In this document: in pieces, positions 23,359-32,226 of the stretch
Layout of the letters: each line of letters begins with the position of its first letter
Position numbering within the stretch: the first letter of the stretch is position 1
DNA from: Bacillota bacterium
Lineage (GTDB): Bacteria; Bacillota; Dethiobacteria; Dethiobacterales; Dethiobacteraceae
Reading direction: 5' to 3'
Length of the DNA stretch: 35,330 nt
NCBI GenBank assembly: GCA_012521345.1
Contig: JAAYMN010000010.1
Span: forward strand, 1-35,330
Made by a program: the position numbers and the translations under genes
The notes under the pieces: model-generated
Database searches by the model: none
What the model was told of the DNA's origin: nothing
The model's input: the letters and a program-made list of their open reading frames with translations, nothing else

Positions 23359-25204
23359 GGGTACATGCTCCTTTATCTTCTTCCTCCGCCAAAAGCAGCG
23401 CCATGCCGCAGCCCAGGCAGCCTTCCCGGCAGTCGGGCGTTACTTCTCCCCGCAGTGCCCGGCGGTATTCACGCAGCAGGTATTTTTTGCTTACACCGGC
23501 ATCCAAATGGTCCCACGGCAGGGGAGCAGACTCCGCAAAACTTTTCTCGGCGCAGGCCGCCAGGTCCAGCCCATGCTCCGCAAAAGCCTGTTGCCAGAGG
23601 TCAAATCGGAAATAGTCATCCCAGCTGTCCAGCTTGCAGCCCAGTTCCGCCGCCCGCACAAGCACCGGCGCCAGTTCGCGCCCCCCCCGGGAAAGAGCAG
23701 CTTCCAAAAGGCTCATCTCCGCCCCGTGCCACTGAAAATGGACGCCGGGCAGGCGCAATGCCTGCCGCAGCAGTCGCTGGCGGCGCAGAATTTCGCCTTT
23801 GGGCAGCTGCCCGTGCCACTGGAAAGGCGTATGAGGCTTGGGCACAAATACAGAAACGGAAACCGTGACACGCGGCCGGCCGCGCCCGCCTGCCTCTTTA
23901 TAAGCCTGCATGACACGTCCCGCCAGGGCTGCAATGCCATGCAGGTCCTCATCGGTTTCTGTGGGCAGCCCCAGCATGAAATAAAGCTTTACGCTTGTCC
24001 AGCCGGCGGCGAAAGCCTCCCTGACGGCGGCCAGCAGGTCTTCTTCCGTAATATTTTTGTTGATAACATCACGCAGGCGCTGTGTGCCCGCTTCCGGGGC
24101 AAAAGTGAGCCCGCTTTTGCGCAGGCGCTGTACTTCCCGGGCCAGTTCCCCGGAAAATGAATCCAGGCGCAGTGACGGCAGCGACAGCGACACTCCTTCT
24201 TTGGCCAGCTCCACTCCCAGTTCATTGACCAGCTCCGTAATGGCGCTGTAGTCTCCCGTGCTGAGGGAACTTAATGCCATTTCCTCGTACCCGGTGGCTC
24301 GCACCATTTTGCGGGCCAGTGCTAGCAAAGTCTCCTTTTTTCGTTCACGGACCGGACGGTAGATCACTCCCGCCTGGCAGAAACGGCAGCCGCGGGTGCA
24401 GCCGCGGAAAAGCTCCAAGACCATGCGGTCGTGGACAATGTCGCTGTAGGGGACGATAAAAGCAGTCGGATAGGGAGCCTTGTCCAGGCTGGCGACCACC
24501 GCTCGCTTAACTCTGGCAGGATAGTGCGGTGCTACAGGTTTTGTCCCCAGGTAAACACCCGCCTCATCCCGCTCCTCCCGGTAAAAGGCAGGGACATATA
24601 CTCCCCGGATGCCGGACAGAAGCTCCAGGCGGCGCCGGCGGGAAAGGGCTTTCGTTTCTTCCAGAAGCCGCAGCACTTCCGGAAAAGCCTCTTCCGCATC
24701 GCCCAAAAGCACAAAATCAAAAAAAGGGGCCAGCGGTTCAGGATTAAATGCGCCCGGACCGCCGGCAGCCACAAAAGGATCCTTTTCGCTACGCTCGAAA
24801 GCCCAAAGCGGTATCCCCGCAAGTTTAAGCATGCGCAGGATGGTGGCATAAGACAGCTCGTACTGCAGGGTAAAACCTACTATGTCAAACTGCGAAAGCG
24901 GCGTCACCGTCTCCAGGGAGCAAAGGGGAAAACCCTCTTTGTGCATAATCTCTTCCAGATCACTCCCCGGCATGAACACCCTTTCCGCCGCCCAGTGCGG
25001 GACGGCGTTGATAATGTGGTAGAGTATTTTCAGTCCCAGGTGCGACATGCCGATTTCATACAAATCGGGAAAGGCCAGGGCTACTTTCATGCTGCACTGT
25101 TCATGTGCTTTGGCGACCGCGTTGATTTCATTGCCCAGATAGCGTGCGGGCTTTTGCACGCGCGGCAGGATTTTTTCCCGGAAATAAGCTTGGTAAGACG
25201 ACAT
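23342..25204 (-). CDS. TIGR03960-type radical SAM protein
   Basis: 620 residues. An N-terminal B12-binding-like Rossmann region (about 35-190, VALAFPDLYEIGMSHLGLKILYHIIN) is followed by the radical SAM core, in which Cys269, Cys273 and Cys276 form CTRGCRFC, with ALSSLSTGDYSAI and FAPEAGTQRLRDVINKNITEEDL downstream. The C-terminus holds a Cys-rich tail CREGCLGCG. This is the family usually paired with DUF2344 in Clostridia; its substrate is not known. The start at 25204, behind TGGAGG, is preferred over an ATG eight codons earlier. Confidence 0.94.
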   Translation of the reverse strand: MSSYQAYFREKILPRVQKPARYLGNEINAVAKAHEQCSMKVALAFPDLYEIGMSHLGLKILYHIINAVPHWAAERVFMPGSDLEEIMHKEGFPLCSLETVTPLSQFDIVGFTLQYELSYATILRMLKLAGIPLWAFERSEKDPFVAAGGPGAFNPEPLAPFFDFVLLGDAEEAFPEVLRLLEETKALSRRRRLELLSGIRGVYVPAFYREERDEAGVYLGTKPVAPHYPARVKRAVVASLDKAPYPTAFIVPYSDIVHDRMVLELFRGCTRGCRFCQAGVIYRPVRERKKETLLALARKMVRATGYEEMALSSLSTGDYSAITELVNELGVELAKEGVSLSLPSLRLDSFSGELAREVQRLRKSGLTFAPEAGTQRLRDVINKNITEEDLLAAVREAFAAGWTSVKLYFMLGLPTETDEDLHGIAALAGRVMQAYKEAGGRGRPRVTVSVSVFVPKPHTPFQWHGQLPKGEILRRQRLLRQALRLPGVHFQWHGAEMSLLEAALSRGGRELAPVLVRAAELGCKLDSWDDYFRFDLWQQAFAEHGLDLAACAEKSFAESAPLPWDHLDAGVSKKYLLREYRRALRGEVTPDCREGCLGCGMALLLAEEEDKGACTRADLD

Positions 25205-25331
25205 ACTGCCTCCAGATAATGAATGCATTTACTGTATTTTTTCCTTTTTACAATTTTACATGACTTGTGGTTTTCCCTCCCTGCACCTGAAAACCTGCCG
25301 GAAACTCATGCAAAAGTCTGTCTTTTCCCGC

Positions 25332-26225
25332 TTATTTTTTACTGTTGCAGGTCAGGGCGGCCTCCGCCCTGGCAAAAATGCCTTTGGCAATGACTGTGTC
25401 TACAATATCGTTTTCCATGGCTTCCCCCAGAATGCGGCCATCTTTTGCCACAATCAAAATCCGGTGATATTTTTTCATGGCAAAACGGCGCAGGATTTCC
25501 TTGAGCGGTGTATCCGGCAAGGCCAAAAGAGTTACCAGCGGCATCACCCCCTGTTTTTGCAAAAGCAGCTTTTTCCGGCTCAGACTGCGGATGAAGGCAT
25601 ACATGGCCGCAGTCCGCTCTTTCTCGGAAGCATAGTATAAAAAGAAAGCGGCCGCCACCAGGGTAATTTGCAGATTCCCCAGGTAATAAAGATACAGCGC
25701 CAAAAAAAACAGCAAGAGCGCCAGGAGCCGGCTGAGACGGATGGCCAGCTCCGTCGCCTGCTGAAAACCAAGCACACCGGAAAGGCGTGCTCTGAGAATC
25801 CGGCCGCCATCCAGGGGCAGGGCGGGCAGGAGGTTAAAAAAACCAAGGGTCAGGTTGCAGCGGATGAAAAAAAGCAGGATTTCGCTTTCCCGCCAGGCAG
25901 GGATGTTGGCATAGAAAAGCAGGCTTGCGGCAACAAGGGAGAAATTAAAAAGGGGCCCGGCCAGAGAAACAATACTTTCCACCTGCGGATCAAGCTCCAG
26001 GACATCTTCTATTCTGGCCACGCCGCCGAAGGGAAACAATTCCACCTCCCCCACTTCCAGCCCCTGGACCCGTGCTACCAGCAAATGGACAAGCTCGTGT
26101 CCGAGCACCAGGCCGAATAGTATCGCCGTTTCCGTGAGATAGCCCAAAAGGGCGAGAACGAAAAGCAAGACAAGAAAAAGCCAGTGAAAATGAAAGTTTA
26201 TACCGCCAAGCCGGAACAGTTTCAA
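25332..26225 (-). CDS. spoIVFB: SpoIVFB-type M50 intramembrane metalloprotease
   Basis: 297 residues. Site-2 proteases of this type cut pro-sigma-K in the mother cell during sporulation. Several membrane segments, the zinc motif HELVH (His43, Glu44, His47) and the second ligand motif LPALPLDGG (Asp139) are intact. A C-terminal CBS-like domain (about 225-290, VTLLALPDTPLKEILRRFAMKKYHRILIVAKDGRILGEAMENDIVD) agrees with SpoIVFB. The gene follows the M23-domain gene by 14 bases, the spoIVFA-spoIVFB pair. Confidence 0.93.
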   Translation of the reverse strand: MKLFRLGGINFHFHWLFLVLLFVLALLGYLTETAILFGLVLGHELVHLLVARVQGLEVGEVELFPFGGVARIEDVLELDPQVESIVSLAGPLFNFSLVAASLLFYANIPAWRESEILLFFIRCNLTLGFFNLLPALPLDGGRILRARLSGVLGFQQATELAIRLSRLLALLLFFLALYLYYLGNLQITLVAAAFFLYYASEKERTAAMYAFIRSLSRKKLLLQKQGVMPLVTLLALPDTPLKEILRRFAMKKYHRILIVAKDGRILGEAMENDIVDTVIAKGIFARAEAALTCNSKK

Positions 26226-26239
26226 ATGCTGCCTCTCCC

Positions 26240-27091
26240 TTAATAAATGTCCGTCCCTTCCTGCAGCGGGCTATCCTGCTTTATCACATTGCCGGAGTTG
26301 ACCAGGTATGTTTCCGGGTCCACAGGCTGCTTCTCCTCCCAGATTTCAAAATGCAAATGCCCGCCCCCGCCTTCCTTGGGCGCCACTTTTGCTATGACCT
26401 GCCCCGCCGCCACCTCCTCTCCGGCCGAGACGGCAACATCAGCAACACGCCCGTAAATTGTAACCATGTCATTTTCATGCATAAGATAAATGGTGGTCCC
26501 GTATATTTCATGTTCCTGCACCAGGTTGACCATCCCGGCAAAAGCTGCATAAACAGGGGAACCGGGGTCGGCGGCCACGTCAATCCCGTAATGCATCTCC
26601 AGACTTTCCCCGTCTGCAGCTACTCTCGTCCCGAAGGGGCTGGCCAAAACCCCATCCACCGGAGCAACCATTTTGCCTAAAGGCTCCCCTGGTTCATTTT
26701 CATCTTCAACCGCTGCCGGGGGAGCTTGACTACCTCTAAACCATTTAAATTCACGCATGGCCTGCATTACAGGCTTTGCCGCATCGATCCAGGATGCGGG
26801 ATCCATGTTGCTGACAGTAAGCCGGTAGGCATACTCAGTAATGCGCTCCGCCGGGGAAAAATTGAACAGGCTGCAAACCCCTAGGCAAAGCACTACAATA
26901 ATGGCGGTCACTGTCTTCTCAAACATGTTGTCCCGCAGCTGTCTGAGCAGTGCCTGCGGTATATCTGCCAAGCCCTCTCCCCCAAAACCGTCCACACCGC
27001 TGTAAGTGGACTGGCCGCTGCGCTCCCTCCGGCTTTCAAGCCGGGCACGCAGGCTTGAACGAGGTCTCTGCCACCTCTTCTTCTCTTTCAA
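26240..27091 (-). CDS. spoIVFA: SpoIVFA-like M23-domain membrane protein
   Basis: 283 residues. A long basic N-terminal region (KEKKRWQRPRSSLRARLESRRERS) precedes one membrane helix (TAIIVVLCLGVCSLFNF, about 77-95). A LytM/M23 domain occupies about 150-275: MHYGIDVAADPGSPVYAAFAG, a central segment ending VTIYGRVADV, and GGGHLHFEIWEEKQPVDPETYL. The HxxxD and HxH ligands are present, but the usual YxHL His is replaced by Arg (YGRV), so catalysis is doubtful. SpoIVFA tethers and regulates SpoIVFB. The start codon is TTG at 27091 behind GGGGAGTGAG. Confidence 0.82.
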   Translation of the reverse strand: MKEKKRWQRPRSSLRARLESRRERSGQSTYSGVDGFGGEGLADIPQALLRQLRDNMFEKTVTAIIVVLCLGVCSLFNFSPAERITEYAYRLTVSNMDPASWIDAAKPVMQAMREFKWFRGSQAPPAAVEDENEPGEPLGKMVAPVDGVLASPFGTRVAADGESLEMHYGIDVAADPGSPVYAAFAGMVNLVQEHEIYGTTIYLMHENDMVTIYGRVADVAVSAGEEVAAGQVIAKVAPKEGGGGHLHFEIWEEKQPVDPETYLVNSGNVIKQDSPLQEGTDIY

Positions 27092-27123
27092 TTTTTCTCA
27101 CTCCCCGGAGGTTTGTCCTTTTC

Positions 27124-27153
27124 CATGTATATTTATAAAAAGCATGAATATAC
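27124..27153 (-). promoter_or_regulatory. Sigma-E-like promoter of the spoIVFA-spoIVFB pair
   Basis: On the minus strand GTATATT (27147-27153) and TATACATG (27124-27131) are separated by 15 bases, resembling the mother-cell sigma-E pattern (kmATAtT, 14-15 bases, CATACA-T). It lies 33 bases before the TTG start. Confidence 0.4.
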
Positions 27154-27214
27154 CAAAATTATTTCCAAAGCATCCTGTCCGGGCCATAGGCCGGACTCAT
27201 TTTCTGCCGGAAAC

Positions 27215-27245
27215 AGAAAAACCTGCGGCTGCATATGCCGCAGGT
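27215..27245 (-). terminator. Terminator after rodA
   Basis: A 9-bp perfect stem (27221-27229 with 27237-27245) and a 7-base loop, followed on the minus strand by TTTTTCTG. It separates minCDE-rodA from the spoIVF pair. Confidence 0.8.
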
Positions 27246-27305
27246 AGAATATCCCCGACATTGATTCTATGTCTTGTCGACTTTTTTATTTGAGACGCAG
27301 TTCGG

Positions 27306-28412
27306 TCAGAACATCAGTTTCTGGCGGCGCATGCCGATGTTGAGAACAACGCCGATGGCCATCATATTCATCAGCAGGGAACTGCCGCCGTAGGACATGA
27401 AAGGCAGGGGCATCCCCGTTACCGGCATTATACCGATGGTCATGCCCACATTGACAAGGACATGAAAAGTCATCATGGTGGCAACGCCGATACAGACCAG
27501 CATACCAAAGGAATCTTTTGCCTGGGAAGCAATGCGGATAATGCGGAGAATCAAAAACATGAAAAGCACAAGCAGGATTACGGAGCCGACAAAGCCTGTG
27601 CCCTCGGCAAAAGCAGAAAAGATAAAATCAGTATGCTGTTCCAGTAGAAAACCGAGATAATTCTGCGTCCCCTGGGCAAAAAGGCCCTTGCCGTGAATTC
27701 CGCCGGAGCCGACGGCTATCAGCGACTGGATGATTTGATAGCCGTCATTGAGAGGGTCTTTGTAGGGATCAAGAAAAATAAAGAGGCGCATACGCTGATA
27801 ATCTTTCATGTTAAACCAGAGTAGCGGAAACCCGACAACTATCCCTATAAAGATATATGTCAGCAGGTGTTTAAAATTGGCGCCGGCCATAAAAAGCATG
27901 CCGAAAAGGATAACAATAAACACCAGCGATGTTCCCAGGTCAGGCTGTTTAAAAATCAGCACCATGGGCACAGCCACATGTAAAAATGCCGGCAGAGAGC
28001 TGAAAAAGCTCTCGAAGTTTCCTTCCTGCGCCGCCAGGTGCCGCGCCAGGGAGATGATAATGCCAAGCTTGGCAAACTCGGAGGGCTGCAGTTCAAACAC
28101 TTTCAGGTCAATCCAGCGCTGGGCGCCGCCGCTGTCCTTGCCGGCAAAAAGAACCAAGAGCAAAAGGGCGACATTGGCCAGGTAAATATACGGAGCAAAA
28201 CGGTAAAAATAGGTGTAATCTATACTTACAATTATGAGCATGAGAAAAAAACCGACTGCAAAACGGACAGCCTGGCGTTTGACATAAAATAATGGATCGG
28301 ATGTGGCATTTATTGTTGTACTCGCAATAATAATCAAGCTGATGCCGACAATGGCAAGCACATTTATCAGCAGCAGCCAGTCAAAATTGCGCCAGAGTCT
28401 GCGTTCAAACAC
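27306..28412 (-). CDS. rodA: Rod-shape protein RodA (SEDS glycosyltransferase)
   Basis: 368 residues with about ten membrane segments. RodA polymerises lipid II into glycan strands for cell elongation together with PBP2. Signature regions are SLIIIASTTINATSDPLFYVKRQ near the start, LQPSEFAKLGIIISLARHL, GDGYQIIQS-type text (LNDGYQIIQSLIAVGSGGIHGKGLFAQGTQNYLGFLLEQHTDFIFSAFAEG), and TGMPLPFMSYGGSSLLMNM. The GTG at 28412 with AGGAGTG upstream is the natural start; a longer reading would add 36 unrelated residues. It follows minE in the same operon. Confidence 0.95.
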   Translation of the reverse strand: MFERRLWRNFDWLLLINVLAIVGISLIIIASTTINATSDPLFYVKRQAVRFAVGFFLMLIIVSIDYTYFYRFAPYIYLANVALLLLVLFAGKDSGGAQRWIDLKVFELQPSEFAKLGIIISLARHLAAQEGNFESFFSSLPAFLHVAVPMVLIFKQPDLGTSLVFIVILFGMLFMAGANFKHLLTYIFIGIVVGFPLLWFNMKDYQRMRLFIFLDPYKDPLNDGYQIIQSLIAVGSGGIHGKGLFAQGTQNYLGFLLEQHTDFIFSAFAEGTGFVGSVILLVLFMFLILRIIRIASQAKDSFGMLVCIGVATMMTFHVLVNVGMTIGIMPVTGMPLPFMSYGGSSLLMNMMAIGVVLNIGMRRQKLMF

Positions 28413-28527
28413 GTTTTCACTCCTGACTCCATCGGGCGGCGGACAGAAAAAAATAGTGCACGGGGGCCTCCCGGCACTACTATTATACGGCAGGTTCAGC
28501 GGAAGGTAAAGCGGGAACAAAAGGGAA

Positions 28528-28794
28528 CTAAAAAGTGCGCCGGATGGCCTTGACGGCCAGATTTGCCTCCAGGACAGCCGTACCCTCGCTGCGGTGCATC
28601 TGAATCACCGTATTGCCCTCATCAATTTCCATGTATTTTGAAATAACGCGAATTATTTCTTCTTTAATGATGTCCAGGAATTCCGGTGAAACACTTGCCC
28701 GGTCGTGGACTAGCACCAGGCGCAAGCGCTCTTTCGCCACATCTTTACTGTCCTGCTTGCCCGTAAGGGCTTTGAGCAATGCTTTGAGGTTCAT
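28528..28794 (-). CDS. minE: Cell-division topological specificity factor MinE
   Basis: 88 residues. MinE stimulates the MinD ATPase and sets up the Min oscillation that keeps MinCD from mid-cell. The N-terminal membrane/MinD-binding segment and the helix DVAKERLRLVLVHDRASVSPEFLDIIKEEIIRVISKYMEIDEGNTVIQMHR match the family closely. It follows minD by 13 bases. Confidence 0.97.
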   Translation of the reverse strand: MNLKALLKALTGKQDSKDVAKERLRLVLVHDRASVSPEFLDIIKEEIIRVISKYMEIDEGNTVIQMHRSEGTAVLEANLAVKAIRRTF

Positions 28795-28807
28795 GATCCA
28801 CTCCTTT

Positions 28808-29608
28808 CTAGCCGCCGAAGCCGATGAGTTTTTTCAGCCTTCCCAGGAGAGAGCGGTTCCGGTAGAAATTAAGAAAAGGAACTTCCTCTCCCATAATCCT
28901 GCGGACGATATTGCGGTAAGCCTGTCCGGCAAGAGAACCGTTTTCCTGTGCGGCTACCGGCTCTCCCCTGTTGGTGGAAATAATGATTTTTTCGTCATCC
29001 GGCACAACACCAATCAGGTCAATTGCCAGGATTTCCAAAATATCGTCAATATCCAGCATGTCACCGCGCTTCACCATTTCCGGCCGCAGGCGGTTAATCA
29101 GCAAGCGGGGGCCGCGCAGCCCCGCCGCCTCCAAGAGGCCGATAATGCGGTCGGCATCGCGAACGGCAGAAACCTCCGGGGTGGTAACAATGATAGCCCT
29201 GTCCGCACCGGCAATGGCATTGCGAAAACCCTGCTCTATCCCTGCGGGGCAATCCACAAATACATAATCGAATTCTTCTTTCAACTCTTCGCAGAGCTTG
29301 CGCATCTGTTCCGGGCTGACGGCACTTTTATCGCGCGTCTGGGCTGCGGGCAGCAAATACAGGTTTTCATAGCGTTTGTCGCGGATTAATGCCTGTCTGG
29401 TACGGCAGCGTCCTTCGACCACATCCACCAGGTCATACACAATCCTGTTTTCCAGCCCCATCACCACATCAAGGTTGCGCAGGCCGATATCGGCATCAAT
29501 GAGCGCAACTTTTTTGTTTAACAGAGCCATTCCGACCCCGAGATTTGCTGTAGTGGTAGTTTTTCCCACCCCGCCTTTACCTGAGGTAATAACAATAACC
29601 TCTCCCAT
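28808..29608 (-). CDS. minD: Septum site-determining ATPase MinD
   Basis: 266 residues. MinD binds the membrane when ATP-loaded and recruits MinC. The deviant Walker A motif SGKGGVGKTTT (Lys11 and Lys16), DADIGLRNLDVVMGLENR and FVDCPAGIEQGFRNAIAGAD are intact. The C-terminus (SLLGRLKKLIGFGG) is the amphipathic membrane-targeting helix. The ATG at 29608 is chosen because MGEVIVITSGK is the family start; a longer frame adds 21 unrelated residues. Confidence 0.98.
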   Translation of the reverse strand: MGEVIVITSGKGGVGKTTTTANLGVGMALLNKKVALIDADIGLRNLDVVMGLENRIVYDLVDVVEGRCRTRQALIRDKRYENLYLLPAAQTRDKSAVSPEQMRKLCEELKEEFDYVFVDCPAGIEQGFRNAIAGADRAIIVTTPEVSAVRDADRIIGLLEAAGLRGPRLLINRLRPEMVKRGDMLDIDDILEILAIDLIGVVPDDEKIIISTNRGEPVAAQENGSLAGQAYRNIVRRIMGEEVPFLNFYRNRSLLGRLKKLIGFGG

Positions 29609-29648
29609 GCACTTCAATCCCTTCTTTTCAGTCTTTATTAAACGCGTT

Positions 29649-30305
29649 TCACCTGGCGGTAATCGCTGCAATCAGGATCCGGTCATCATTGACATAAGCA
29701 TATTCGGGGGTGTCGGGCAATGATACATTGTCCGGTGCACGGGAAATAACATCGGCAATGCGCAATTGTGTCGGCGCCAGGCGCAGGGCAGCAACGCAAG
29801 CATTTCTGTCGCCGCCAACACCGGCATGAGCAATCCCGCGCAGTGTGCCAAAAATAAAGATATCACCGTCCGCCACAACTTCAGCACCAGGATTAACATC
29901 GCCCATCACGATCACCGTACCGGGAAAACGGATATACTGCCCGGAGCGCAGTGTCCGCTTGATGACCAGGCAGTGTCCTTCCTGAAAACCGTCAAGGTTC
30001 AGCTCTTCCCTTTCTCTTTGACGCCTGGTAGCTCTCACGGCCGGGGAACGCTCTTCTCCGCTTTGTATCTCCGTAATCCGGAGGTGGCTGTACCTGGTAA
30101 TAACATCCACGAGGGCTTCCTTCTCTTCCTCGGACAATTCACGCCGGCCCACGTCAACTTTTACCGCGGCTTCACCAAAAAAAGCTGAACGTTCTTTCAG
30201 ACGTTCCGCCAGATCAGCCAAAATATCGTCAAAAGCAGCGTCTTCCAGGCAGAAGATTGTCAACCCGTCTCTTGTTCCTTTAAACTCAACGGCATATTTA
30301 TGCAT
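29649..30305 (-). CDS. minC: Septum site-determining protein MinC
   Basis: 218 residues. MinC inhibits FtsZ polymers when brought to the membrane by MinD. The N-terminal FtsZ-binding domain starts VEFKGTRDGLTIFCLEDAAFDDILADLAERLKE. The C-terminal beta-helix binds MinD and contains the typical RSGQYIRFPGTVIVMGDVNPGAEVVADGDIFIFGTLRGIAHAG. The ATG at 30305 follows GGAGG; a TTG six codons upstream is rejected. It is the first gene of minCDE-rodA. Confidence 0.96.
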   Translation of the reverse strand: MHKYAVEFKGTRDGLTIFCLEDAAFDDILADLAERLKERSAFFGEAAVKVDVGRRELSEEEKEALVDVITRYSHLRITEIQSGEERSPAVRATRRQREREELNLDGFQEGHCLVIKRTLRSGQYIRFPGTVIVMGDVNPGAEVVADGDIFIFGTLRGIAHAGVGGDRNACVAALRLAPTQLRIADVISRAPDNVSLPDTPEYAYVNDDRILIAAITAR

Positions 30306-30400
30306 AACGTCCTCCGTCGGCAAACCAATGTCTTCAGTTATTTTTCGTCAGAGAGCGCCATATTCCTGCCAGCACGTAAAATAAACGACATTGATTCTAT

Positions 30401-30429
30401 AAAAAGGAAAACGCTCCTGCGAGCGTTTT
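30401..30429 (-). terminator. Terminator overlapping the mrdA stop codon
   Basis: A 9-bp perfect stem (30408-30416 with 30421-30429) with a 4-base loop, followed on the minus strand by CCTTTTT. The stem includes part of the mrdA stop codon. Confidence 0.75.
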
Positions 30430-32218
30430 ACTCATTGATTTCAACGTTATCTTCAGCGTAATATTCGGCCAAAATCTGCTTGGCCAGCGGCACAGCCGCC
30501 TGGTAACCCAGGCCGCCGTGCTCAACGATGACGGCAAGGGCAATTTCCGGATTATCCGCCGGTGCAAAACCGAGAAACAGGCTGTGCGGCAGGATGCTGT
30601 CATCCTGACTGGCCTGGGCTGAACCTGTTTTGGCGGCCACTTTGACGGGCAGTGTCCGCAGGCTGCTTCCCGTTCCGCCCGGTTCGGTAACTGCCTTCAA
30701 CCCTTCATGGATGGTCTGCCAGGTAGTTTCGCTGACATCCATTTTGTTCAGCACTTCCGGCTCGGCAGAAAAAATCGTTTTGCCCTCGGGAGAAGTAATT
30801 GTCTGAACCAAATACGGCCGGTAGTGCGTTCCTTTGTTGGCCAGTATAGCCCCGTAGTTTGCCAGTTGCAAAGGCGTGATGGCATGCCCCTGGCCGATGG
30901 CCGCAGTCAGCACATTGCCCGGATACCAGGGCTTGCCCTCCTCCCGGCGCAGCAGTGTTCCCTTGACTTCCCCGGGCACATCCCTAAGGCCGGTGGGTTT
31001 TCCCAGGCCAAAGTCCTCAGCATATTCAATGATGGTGTCTATACCCATAATTTTGCCCAACTCAAAAAAGAAATTATTGCAGGAAACCTGCAGGGCACGC
31101 ACCACATTGGAAGCCCCGTGCACGGCGCCTCCATGGCAGCCCCTGGGAGGTTCTCCACGGAAATAAACCTTGCGGCCGACGCAAACAAAACGGGTCGTTG
31201 GGCTGATGAAACCTTCCTCCAGGCCCGCCGTACCTACAATCATTTTAAAAGTGGAGCCGATAGGGTAGGCGCCGGCAATGGCTTTATTGATCAGCGGCAA
31301 ATCCGAATCGCTCATTAATTGCAAATAATCTTGATTAAAAGTGTTGGGGTTGTAAGCCGGGTAGCTGGCCATGGCCCGGATTGCGCCTGAATTGGGGTCA
31401 ATGGCGACAACGGCCCCTTTGCCTGCTTGACTGTTGCCTCCTTCCTGCAGGCCAACGATGATATCGGCCAGTGCTTTTTCGACAATTCGCTGCAGGCGCG
31501 CATCCAGGGTCAGGGTCAAATTGTTCCCGGAAACGGGAGGAACTGTGCCAAGCTCCCTGACCCGCTGCCCGTAATGGTTTGTTTCCACCACTTCGGCGCC
31601 GTCCTTGCCCCGCAGGTATTCCTCAAACGCCAGCTCAATCCCTGTCTGCCCCACAATATCAGAGATGCGGTATCCTTTTTCCTTGCCCCATTTCTGATAC
31701 TGGTCGGCCTGAATGGTACCGACATAGCCAAGGACATGGGCTGCCAGTGTTTGCCCTGGATAAATACGGACAGGCGTGGTTTCAATAATCACACCCGGCA
31801 GTTCAGTCTGGTGTTCCGCCACCTTGGCCACGATTTCCGTAGAAACGTCGTCGGCAATGCGGATGGGAGCAAAACTTTTATACTGCTGCGTGGCAATTTT
31901 GCTTTTGATTTCTTCCGGGCTGACAGCCAGAATTTCGCTGAGCAGCGCAATCACTTCGTCCTTATAGGCTTTTTCCAGGTCCAGCAGGGACACGGCAAAG
32001 CCCGGCCTGTTTTTGGCCAGAACTTCTCCGTTGCGGTCCCTGATTTCACCGCGGGCCGCCGTGATAGGCAGTTCGCGCAGGCGGTTGTTTTCCGCTTTGG
32101 CAACATAATATTCATACTGATAAATCTGCAGCCAAGCCAGTCGGGCAGTCAGCAGCATGGTTACAATCAATACTGCCAAAACAAAAAAACGCAGTCTTTT
32201 TTGCAGGGATTTTGTCAT
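30428..32218 (-). CDS. mrdA: Penicillin-binding protein 2 (elongasome transpeptidase)
   Basis: 596 residues. This class B PBP cross-links peptidoglycan with RodA during elongation. A membrane helix (about 10-30) is followed by the dimerisation/pedestal region (RGEIRDRNGEVLAKNRPGF) and the transpeptidase domain with Ser322-xx-Lys325 (GSTFK), Ser379-Cys-Asn381 and Lys530-Thr-Gly532. All three active-site motifs are intact. It follows mreD by 8 bases, the usual mreBCD-mrdA arrangement. Confidence 0.97.
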   Translation of the reverse strand: MTKSLQKRLRFFVLAVLIVTMLLTARLAWLQIYQYEYYVAKAENNRLRELPITAARGEIRDRNGEVLAKNRPGFAVSLLDLEKAYKDEVIALLSEILAVSPEEIKSKIATQQYKSFAPIRIADDVSTEIVAKVAEHQTELPGVIIETTPVRIYPGQTLAAHVLGYVGTIQADQYQKWGKEKGYRISDIVGQTGIELAFEEYLRGKDGAEVVETNHYGQRVRELGTVPPVSGNNLTLTLDARLQRIVEKALADIIVGLQEGGNSQAGKGAVVAIDPNSGAIRAMASYPAYNPNTFNQDYLQLMSDSDLPLINKAIAGAYPIGSTFKMIVGTAGLEEGFISPTTRFVCVGRKVYFRGEPPRGCHGGAVHGASNVVRALQVSCNNFFFELGKIMGIDTIIEYAEDFGLGKPTGLRDVPGEVKGTLLRREEGKPWYPGNVLTAAIGQGHAITPLQLANYGAILANKGTHYRPYLVQTITSPEGKTIFSAEPEVLNKMDVSETTWQTIHEGLKAVTEPGGTGSSLRTLPVKVAAKTGSAQASQDDSILPHSLFLGFAPADNPEIALAVIVEHGGLGYQAAVPLAKQILAEYYAEDNVEINE

Positions 32219-32226
32219 AAGCTTCC

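Noticed and set aside
24431-25219. Plus-strand open frame of 262 codons opposite the radical SAM gene
   Set aside because: GC-rich antisense shadow; composition and lack of a ribosome site argue against translation, and the minus-strand gene is certain.
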